From Chloroflexota bacterium (GTDB lineage Bacteria > Chloroflexota > UBA6077), in assembly GCA_023380955.1 (NCBI GenBank), contig JAMCTB010000206.1, positions 1,984 to 8,243 of the forward strand: a stretch of DNA of 6,260 bases. The letters are read 5' to 3'. The translations under genes and the position numbers were made by a program. This document shows positions 1 through 4,639 of this stretch, in pieces (the first letter of the stretch is position 1; the number at the start of each line of letters is the position of its first letter). The notes under the pieces are model-generated. The model was not told the origin of the DNA and did not search any database. It saw nothing but the letters and a program-made list of their open reading frames with translations.

Positions 1-264
1 TTGAAAGACATGCCCATCTGGGTATTCCACGGCAGTCAGGATCCGATCGTTCCGGTCTCTGGCTCGCGCGACATGGTTAAGGCGATCGAGGCCGCTGGTG
101 GGCACCCGCCCTATACGGAATATGCCGGTGCCAAGCACGACATCTGGGCCCGGGTCTACGCAGTCGATACCGTCAACCCCTCAAACAACGTCTTCCGGTG
201 GCTCTTTTCGCAGCATAAGAGTCCGGCCGCCAAACAGGTCGCGCGCGACGTGGCTCGAGGATGA
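1..264 (+). CDS. Alpha/beta-hydrolase, esterase / predicted peptidase type, C-terminal part (5' end cut by window)
   Basis: This is the C-terminal 87 residues of an alpha/beta-hydrolase. The reading frame is open at base 1, so the gene begins upstream and the TTG at base 1 is not necessarily its start. A core strand leads into FHGSQDPIVP (residues 9-18), the usual position of the catalytic acid, here Asp14. About 30 residues later YAGAKHDIW carries the probable catalytic His46. The intervening GSRDMVKAIEAAGG helix and the WLFSQ ending resemble the PHB-depolymerase-like esterase / predicted peptidase group (COG4099-like, from memory). The nucleophile serine and any signal peptide would lie outside the window. 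Substrate cannot be told: ester, peptide and polyester cleavage are all known in the superfamily. The stop TGA overlaps the next gene's ATG (ATGA), which suggests one transcript and coupled translation. Confidence 0.8.
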   Translation: MKDMPIWVFHGSQDPIVPVSGSRDMVKAIEAAGGHPPYTEYAGAKHDIWARVYAVDTVNPSNNVFRWLFSQHKSPAAKQVARDVARG

Positions 265-1199
265 GTAGCGCCCGTCCGGCGCCGCAGGCAATTCTGCCGG
301 CGCCGGTCTCCCGGGCGGTGCTGGTCGTCATCCACGATCCCGTTCTCCGCTCATACGGGGGAAGGACGCTGCGGGAATTCTCTCGCTGGAACGACCCCGA
401 GCAGCTGGCCCGAGAGTACATCGACGACGTGCGTGAGTGCAGTTACGGGTACGCCAACTACGAGATCGCCGAGTGGATTGTCGTGGATGGATTTCCGCTC
501 AAGCGCGATCGGTTCCGCTACACGGAGCAGAGCTATCTCGCCGCTATGCGAACTGGCCACCTGCACGACCCGGACGGAGTTGACTACCTGGAGTTGGTCC
601 GCGAGTTCGATATTATCGACAGGATGGACTCCGGAGAGATCGATGAGGTCTGGTTGTTCGGTCACCCCGGTGCGGGCTACTGGGAATCGGTCATGGCAGG
701 GCCCGGCGCGTTCTGGTGCAACGCCCCGCCGTTGAGCGGCACCCAGCACTGCTCGCGCAGGTTCGTCATCATGGGCTTCAACTACGAGCGCGGTGTTGGC
801 GAGATGCTCGAGGACCTCGGTCACCGTGCGGAATCCATCCTCGGCAAGCTATTCGAGCACACTGGCGGCGATGCCAACCTGTTCGCGCGCTTCACCCGCT
901 ACGACCTGAGAGCCCCCGGCCAAGCCGAGGTCGGCAACGTGCACTTCGCCCCCAACAGCGTGCGGGACTACGATTGGGGAAACCCGAGGCTGGTCCTGAG
1001 CAGCTGTCAAAACTGGAGCAACTTCCCCGATCTGAGTGGCGAGCCGCGTAGGGTGTCCTGCGCGGAGTGGGGAAGCGGCGACATCCGCGAGCACCATCGC
1101 TGGTGGCTGCGGCATTTCCCACACATCGTGGGCGAAGCCGGGGGCATCTCTTGGAACTGGTGGGAGTACGTCATCGACCCCAACCGCGTTCAGGCCTGA
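261..1199 (+). CDS. Uncharacterised 312-residue protein, translationally coupled to the hydrolase
   Basis: I cannot assign a function. The ATG at 261 overlaps the preceding hydrolase stop by 4 bp; GAGG lies directly against the ATG, too close for a normal ribosome site, so reinitiation after the hydrolase is likely. No signal peptide or membrane segment is visible, and the protein looks soluble. It is rich in Trp, Tyr, His and Asp. Notable blocks: EVWLFGHPGAGYWES (129-143) followed by GAFWCNAPPL (149-158); GNVHFAPNSVRDYDWGNP (225-242); SSCQNWSNFPDL (247-258); CAEWGSGD (267-274); and HHRWWLRHFPH (278-288) leading to NWWEYVIDP (299-307). These dense aromatic, His and Cys blocks look like a folded catalytic or binding core. 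From memory they resemble a scattered family of hypothetical proteins in bacteria and fungi with no known activity. Four cysteines (153, 164, 249, 267) could bind metal or form disulfides. The gene ends 84 bp before the convergent PAP2 gene. Confidence 0.85.
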   Translation: MSSARPAPQAILPAPVSRAVLVVIHDPVLRSYGGRTLREFSRWNDPEQLAREYIDDVRECSYGYANYEIAEWIVVDGFPLKRDRFRYTEQSYLAAMRTGHLHDPDGVDYLELVREFDIIDRMDSGEIDEVWLFGHPGAGYWESVMAGPGAFWCNAPPLSGTQHCSRRFVIMGFNYERGVGEMLEDLGHRAESILGKLFEHTGGDANLFARFTRYDLRAPGQAEVGNVHFAPNSVRDYDWGNPRLVLSSCQNWSNFPDLSGEPRRVSCAEWGSGDIREHHRWWLRHFPHIVGEAGGISWNWWEYVIDPNRVQA

Positions 1200-1251
1200 T
1201 CCCCCCTCCTGAGGAGCCCCCGAAACTCCAGACCGCAAACGGAGTCACCGT

Positions 1252-1270
1252 CGGTGACCGTCGGTCACCG
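1252..1270. terminator. Perfect 8-bp inverted repeat between convergent genes, possible terminator
   Basis: CGGTGACC (1252-1259), a 3-base loop GTC and GGTCACCG (1263-1270) form a perfect hairpin in the 84-bp gap between the unknown-protein gene and the convergent PAP2 gene. A further GTCACCG (1244-1250) just upstream gives alternative pairing with 1252-1258, but a one-base loop makes that hairpin unlikely. Neither side carries a T-tract, so it is not a classical intrinsic terminator. The position between two gene ends is the main argument for a terminator role. Confidence 0.35.
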
Positions 1271-1283
1271 TTGCGGGTCAGCG

Positions 1284-2018
1284 CTATCGTGGAGCTGGGC
1301 TTCGCGGACGTGGCGGACGCAGCTTTTGTGCCGCAGTGGGGGCCAAGAGAAGCGCGAAGGACGACCCGAGCAGAAAGCCCGCGACCACGTCGCTCGTCCA
1401 GTGCCACGCCGCGTACATCATTGCCAGACCGATTGCGGGGGCGACGGCGACGGTGAGCAGGGCGAGCACGCCCGCGAAGCGCCCGCCCCGGCTCCGGATC
1501 AGCACAGCGAGAAATGTGCAGATGAAGGCGCTCCTCAGCGAGTGGCCGCTGGGAAACGAGCCCTCCAGCACGATAGTGGGGAAGCTGCTGTTCACCGGCA
1601 CGTGGAAGCGCAGGGTCCGCGGTATTGGCGGCTGGTCCAGCCAGGACTTGGATACCAGCTCGACGGCGGTGGGTACCACAAGGGCGAATGGGGCCACCGA
1701 CCACCACCCCGCGCCCTTACGCCACATGACCACGCTTATCACCGCGGCGTACAGAACCGACATCTCCGCCGCTGCCAGATTGCCGGCCAGCATAGACCAC
1801 CAGTCCAACACTGGACTTTCCACGTACTGCATGGAAAATGCGATGGCGCGGTCCATCCCTGACAGCAGCTGCAACTGCACCAGGACCGTGATCACCGCGA
1901 ATCCCGCGAGGCCGGCAACTCCGACGGCACCGGCCGCGGTCGGGCGGACGAACCAGGGCATGGGTGCTGCCGGTGCCCTCCGAGGCGCCTCGTAAGTCCT
2001 GCTTTGGTCGAGTCTCAT
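1284..2018 (-). CDS. PAP2-superfamily membrane phosphatase with incomplete motifs
   Basis: A 244-residue integral membrane protein of the phosphatidic acid phosphatase type 2 / vanadium haloperoxidase superfamily, whose members remove phosphate from lipid phosphates such as phosphatidate or undecaprenyl pyrophosphate. Probable membrane segments lie near residues 28-51, 77-99, 106-123, 164-176, 181-200 and 208-227. Motif C2 is intact: FPSGHS, with the general-acid His159. Motif C3 keeps the nucleophile and its partner, HWTSD with His206 and Asp210. However, the Arg normally six residues before that His is Met200, and motif C1 has Lys124 but Pro131-Ile132 where Arg-Pro is usual; Arg134 might substitute. 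The C-terminus is Arg/Pro-rich. I chose the ATG at 2018 because protein-like sequence begins there; upstream in-frame residues look like non-coding translation. A weaker alternative is the ATG at 1961, with GGAGGG about 14 bases before it. Lipid phosphatase is the best guess; the exact substrate is unknown. Confidence 0.85.
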   Translation of the reverse strand: MRLDQSRTYEAPRRAPAAPMPWFVRPTAAGAVGVAGLAGFAVITVLVQLQLLSGMDRAIAFSMQYVESPVLDWWSMLAGNLAAAEMSVLYAAVISVVMWRKGAGWWSVAPFALVVPTAVELVSKSWLDQPPIPRTLRFHVPVNSSFPTIVLEGSFPSGHSLRSAFICTFLAVLIRSRGGRFAGVLALLTVAVAPAIGLAMMYAAWHWTSDVVAGFLLGSSFALLLAPTAAQKLRPPRPRSPAPR

Positions 2019-2053
2019 AACACCCAGAGTGTACCAGGTAACGCCCCAGGTGT
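2018..2053. repeat. Imperfect 15-bp direct repeat, 21-bp period, at the PAP2 gene start
   Basis: TAACACCCAGAGTGT (2018-2032) and TAACGCCCCAGGTGT (2039-2053) match at 11 of 15 positions and start exactly 21 bp apart, two helical turns. The first copy abuts the PAP2 start codon. On the minus strand it includes TACACT (2033-2028), a possible -10 box that would put transcription start almost at the ATG, giving a leaderless or very short leader; no good -35 box is visible. Same-face spacing suits a dimeric regulator, but the match may be chance. Confidence 0.35.
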
Positions 2054-2165
2054 GCCGCTGGGCAAACTGGAGCACCCATCCTCGATCGAGTCTACTCGGT
2101 CTCGTCCGCGCGGCGCGAGTGGAACAATCCGCGACATCCTGCAGGAAATGGAGCAAACCCCGGCT

Positions 2166-2189
2166 CCAATTGATGTACCAATTGATGTA
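2166..2189. repeat. Perfect tandem duplication of a 12-bp unit
   Basis: CCAATTGATGTA occurs twice without a gap (2166-2177 and 2178-2189), in the non-coding stretch between the PAP2 gene and the tRNA-Arg terminator. It is more AT-rich than its surroundings and contains CAATTG, a 6-bp palindrome, in each copy. It could be a replication-slippage product or a paired protein-binding site; nothing in the sequence decides. Confidence 0.6.
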
Positions 2190-2237
2190 AGTGCCGATCC
2201 CAGGTCTAAGACTCCTGTACACCACCGATAACAGGGC

Positions 2238-2270
2238 AAAAAAACGGGCTCAGAGTAAGTCTCTGAGCCC
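2238..2270 (-). terminator. Intrinsic terminator of tRNA-Arg
   Basis: A perfect 10-bp stem, GGGCTCAGAG (2246-2255) with CTCTGAGCCC (2261-2270) and a 5-base loop, is followed on the minus strand by one base and then seven T's (2244-2238). It lies 10 bases past the tRNA-Arg 3' end, in the right orientation. This is a textbook Rho-independent terminator. Confidence 0.9.
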
Positions 2271-2280
2271 TTCTGCATAG

Positions 2281-2353
2281 TACCCCTGGGCCGACTCGAA
2301 CGGCCGACACACGGTTTAGGAAACCGTTGCTCTATCCTCTGAGCTACAGGGGC
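2281..2353 (-). tRNA. tRNA-Arg (anticodon CCT)
   Basis: A 73-base cloverleaf on the minus strand. The acceptor stem is GCCCCTG with CAGGGGT (the first pair is G-U), then discriminator A. The D arm is GCTC/GAGC. The anticodon stem ACGGT/ACCGT encloses the loop TTCCTAA, so the anticodon is CCT and it reads AGG. The variable loop has 5 bases, and the T arm GGCCG/CGGCC carries TTCGAGT. CCA is not encoded and must be added after transcription. The gene has its own promoter upstream and a strong terminator downstream, so it is a single-gene unit. Confidence 0.95.
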
Positions 2354-2410
2354 ATCGATTCGCGGCAACCCCGCCAGCCGCTGGATCACTTGCGAGAGTT
2401 GCCTACCAGT

Positions 2411-2439
2411 ATGTTAGCAACCGGCCGCAGTAGGGTCAA
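2411..2439 (-). promoter_or_regulatory. Sigma-70-type promoter of tRNA-Arg
   Basis: On the minus strand TTGACC (2439-2434) and TAACAT (2416-2411) are separated by 17 bp, the ideal spacing. Transcription would begin near 2404, leaving a leader of about 50 bases to be removed before the tRNA 5' end at 2353. Confidence 0.7.
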
Positions 2440-2550
2440 GGCGCTTCGACCGCCGCTGGCCGCTTCCATCACGTGGCGTGGAAACCCGCCGTCTGTCCCG
2501 ACGCAGCTCGCGTTCCCGCCGTGGAGACTGCACCCTGCGGGCATGATTAA

Positions 2551-2572
2551 GGGCCGTTCCATCGAACGGCCC
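2551..2572 (-). terminator. Hairpin directly after tRNA-Leu, probable terminator with weak T-tract
   Basis: GGGCCGTTC (2551-2559) and GAACGGCCC (2564-2572) form a perfect 9-bp stem with a 4-base loop, starting 6 bases past the tRNA-Leu 3' end. On the minus strand the stem is followed by TTAATCATG, so the T-tract is short and broken. Position and stability favour termination of the tRNA-Leu transcript; it may also protect the precursor's 3' end before processing. Confidence 0.65.
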
Positions 2573-2578
2573 CCATAG

Positions 2579-2662
2579 TGCCGAAGGGGGGATTTGAACC
2601 CCCACTCGGGTTACCCGAACTACGCCCTGAACGTAGCGCGTCTGCCATTCCGCCACTTCGGC
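2579..2662 (-). tRNA. tRNA-Leu (anticodon CAG)
   Basis: An 84-base class II tRNA on the minus strand. The acceptor stem is GCCGAAG/CTTCGGC with discriminator A. The anticodon stem CTACG/CGTAG holds the loop TTCAGGG, so the anticodon is CAG and it reads CUG. The long variable arm (TCGGG/CCCGA) is typical of leucine tRNAs, and the T arm is GGGGG/CCCCC around TTCAAAT. CCA is not encoded. It has its own promoter, back-to-back with that of glyA. Confidence 0.95.
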
Positions 2663-2692
2663 ATGAGCCCCCGGGGAAGCTCACGTGCAGAA

Positions 2693-2722
2693 ATTATAGC
2701 ATGAGGGCGGCCGGTGGTTCAA
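2693..2722 (-). promoter_or_regulatory. Sigma-70-type promoter of tRNA-Leu
   Basis: On the minus strand TTGAAC (2722-2717) and a perfect TATAAT (2698-2693) are 18 bp apart, and TG one base before the -10 gives an extended -10 element. Transcription would begin near 2686, about 24 bases before the mature tRNA-Leu. The -35 box lies 5 bp from the -35 box of the opposing glyA promoter. Confidence 0.8.
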
Positions 2723-2727
2723 GCATT

Positions 2728-2757
2728 TTGTGTGATCATGCCCCGAGACGTTATACT
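2728..2757 (+). promoter_or_regulatory. Probable promoter of glyA
   Basis: TTGTGT (2728-2733) and TATACT (2752-2757) are 18 bp apart, which predicts a start near 2764 and an untranslated leader of about 65 bases before glyA. The -10 is good and the -35 weaker. No riboswitch-like fold is apparent in so short a leader. Confidence 0.6.
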
Positions 2758-2829
2758 GAACGGTAGCACGCGAAAGCAACGGCGACTAGATCGCATAGGT
2801 CTGAGCACACTGAGAGGATCGAAGCTCGA

Positions 2830-4128
2830 ATGGAGTTGGAGTCGTTCGATACGGAGCTGGCGGATCTGATCGCCGAAGAGGCGAAGCGCCAGGCGGATAC
2901 AGTTAAGTTGATAGCCTCCGAGAACTACGCCAGTGGGGCTGTCTTGGAGGCAATGTCGTGCCCCGTGGAGTCTGGCGGCTCCGCGTGGGCCAACCATCTG
3001 ACCGACAAATACGCCGAGGGATATCCGGGGAAGCGTCACTACGGCGGCTGCGAGGTGGTCGACCTGATCGAGGATCTGGCGATCCAGCGCGCAAAGGCCC
3101 TTTTCGGGGCCGAGCACGTGAATGTGCAGCCTCACTCGGGTACTCAGGCAAATTTGGCGGCGTACGCTGGACTGCTCGCGTTGGGTGATCGAGTCCTCGC
3201 CATGGACCTGGCGCAGGGCGGCCATCTCTCCCACGGCTCCCGACTCAGCATCTCCGGCAAGCTTTACTCGTTCGCTCACTACGGCGTGAATCGTGATACC
3301 GAAATGTTGGACTATGACGCCATCGAGCGGCAGGCCGTAGAGTTCCGTCCCAGACTGATAGTCGCTGGCGCCAGTGCCTACAGCCGGATCATCGACTGGC
3401 AGGCCCTCAGACACATCGCCGATCGTGTCGGAGCGATGCTGATGGTTGATATGGCGCACATCGCGGGGCTGGTTGCCGGTAATGCCCACCCATCGCCCGT
3501 GCCCTACGCCGACGTCGTCACCACCACCACCCACAAGACCCTCCGCGGGCCACGCGGCGGGATGATCATATCCAAGGCTATTCACGCGAAAGCGATCGAC
3601 CGGGCCGTCTTCCCGGGCACCCAGGGCGGCCCCTTCATGCACCTGATCGCCTCCAAGGCGGTGTGCCTCAAAGAGGCGTCGACTCCGGCCTTCGCTGCCT
3701 ACGCGGCCCAGGTTGTCGCGAACGCGAAGGCTCTGGCCGAGGGCCTCACTAAACACGGGCTGCGGCTGGTCTCGGGTGGGACGGACAACCACCTGATGCT
3801 TGTGGACGTGCGTCCCATCGACATGACGGGCGCCGCGGCGGAGATGGCACTGGCGAGGGCCGCAATCACTGCCAACAAGAACCTCCTGCCCTACGATCCG
3901 TCGCCACAGCAGCAGACCAGCGGGATCCGTCTCGGCACTGCGGCCATCACCACCAGGGGCATGGGCGAGAGGGAGATGGCTGAACTGACGGACATCATCG
4001 TCGGCGCCATGAAAAGCGGCGGGGAAGAAGCGGCCCTGGGACGGTTGAGGGCGAGGTCTCTGGAGCTTTGCAGGGCTTTCCCAATCCCACGGGACCCGCT
4101 CGCCGTGGCCGCCGCTTCGCTTTCCTAG
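2830..4128 (+). CDS. glyA: Serine hydroxymethyltransferase with an 11-residue insertion
   Basis: A cytosolic PLP enzyme that interconverts serine and glycine, passing the one-carbon unit to tetrahydrofolate. Hallmarks in order: LIASENYAS (27-35); KYAEGYPGKRHYGG (60-73), with the catalytic Glu63 and active-site Tyr61 and Tyr71; HSGTQAN (102-108), which contacts PLP phosphate; GGHLSHGS (130-137); VDMAHIAGLVA (206-216), with Asp207 and His210 around the cofactor; TTTTHKTLRGPRGG (231-244), where Lys236 forms the PLP Schiff base; and GIRLGT (365-370), with the substrate carboxylate-binding Arg367. All key residues are present. Length is 432 against about 417 in E. coli. Most of the excess is an 11-residue insertion at about residues 43-53 (SCPVESGGSAW), just before the KYAEGYPG segment. 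The ATG at 2830 is preceded by GAGAGG (2812-2817), 12 bases away, a slightly long spacing. Probably co-transcribed with the GtrA gene 18 bp downstream. Confidence 0.97.
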   Translation: MELESFDTELADLIAEEAKRQADTVKLIASENYASGAVLEAMSCPVESGGSAWANHLTDKYAEGYPGKRHYGGCEVVDLIEDLAIQRAKALFGAEHVNVQPHSGTQANLAAYAGLLALGDRVLAMDLAQGGHLSHGSRLSISGKLYSFAHYGVNRDTEMLDYDAIERQAVEFRPRLIVAGASAYSRIIDWQALRHIADRVGAMLMVDMAHIAGLVAGNAHPSPVPYADVVTTTTHKTLRGPRGGMIISKAIHAKAIDRAVFPGTQGGPFMHLIASKAVCLKEASTPAFAAYAAQVVANAKALAEGLTKHGLRLVSGGTDNHLMLVDVRPIDMTGAAAEMALARAAITANKNLLPYDPSPQQQTSGIRLGTAAITTRGMGEREMAELTDIIVGAMKSGGEEAALGRLRARSLELCRAFPIPRDPLAVAAASLS

Positions 4129-4146
4129 TCTGCCTCAGCTTCGTGA

Positions 4147-4632
4147 TTGGTGGCTTGGGTCGTGCGTATATTCGCGCACGGACCGCGGTCGAACCATGGG
4201 TTCGGCGCAAGGAAGGCAGGTACTTCAGAACTGATCAGAGCAATATTCGGGAGGATCTCAGGCCGGCTGGCTCGCTTCGGTGCGGTGGGAGCGCTGGGCG
4301 TGGTTGTGAACAACATGGTTTTGCTGGTGGCCCACGGTGTCGGAGGCGTGCCACTACTCTTCGCCTCCGCGATTGCGGTCGAGGTGTCCATACTCAACAA
4401 CTTTGTCTGGAACGAGCGTTGGACCTTCGGCTATAAGAGCATCTCTATCAAGCGCCTGGGCAAATTCAACCTCACCTCACTGGGCGGGCTGGTTATCACC
4501 ACAACGGTGCTCTACGTTCTGGTCACCTACTTTCGTGTTCAGTATCTGATCGCTAACCTCGTCGGGATCGGCTTCGCGACGGCCTGGAATTTCGCCCTCA
4601 GCATGGTCTGGACATGGGGCATGGACGGCTAA
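4147..4632 (+). CDS. GtrA-family membrane protein
   Basis: A small four-helix membrane protein of the GtrA family. Members are linked to export or flipping of lipid-linked sugars for surface polysaccharide and teichoic or arabinogalactan decoration. Predicted helices lie near residues 44-64, 68-88, 110-128 and 133-154. The family signature is clear: RFGAVGALGVVVNN (43-56) in helix 1, and EVSILNNFVWNERWTF (79-94) after helix 2. The start is uncertain. TTG at 4147 is the first start in the open frame but has no ribosome-binding site; GTG at 4162 is an alternative. Family members usually begin close to helix 1, so the first 25-30 residues may not be translated. It lies 18 bp after glyA, probably as the second gene of that transcript. 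No glycosyltransferase partner is next to it. It ends 7 bp from the convergent GH15 gene's stop. Confidence 0.85.
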   Translation: MVAWVVRIFAHGPRSNHGFGARKAGTSELIRAIFGRISGRLARFGAVGALGVVVNNMVLLVAHGVGGVPLLFASAIAVEVSILNNFVWNERWTFGYKSISIKRLGKFNLTSLGGLVITTTVLYVLVTYFRVQYLIANLVGIGFATAWNFALSMVWTWGMDG

Positions 4633-4639
4633 AGAATAG

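Noticed and set aside
2019..2225. N-terminal extension of the PAP2 protein by 69 residues
   Set aside because: The extension runs through the direct and tandem repeats, has no helix or domain character, and PAP2 proteins of this size normally start shortly before the first helix.
2160..2360. Integration (att) site at the tRNA-Arg 3' end
   Set aside because: tRNA genes are common integration targets, but I found no second copy of the tRNA 3' end and no integrase in the window. The 12-bp tandem repeat does not match tRNA sequence.
2015..2389. Minus-strand open frame of 124 codons covering tRNA-Arg
   Set aside because: Its protein-like start (APVAQRIEQRF) is a translation of the tRNA gene, a known false gene call.
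2764..2829. Riboswitch (glycine, THF or SAM) upstream of glyA
   Set aside because: The leader is only about 65 bases and shows no stable multi-helix fold or terminator/anti-terminator pair.
2719..3792. Long open frame of 357 codons on the minus strand
   Set aside because: It lies opposite glyA, whose product is unmistakable. The antisense translation has no recognisable domain; long antisense frames are expected in GC-rich genes.
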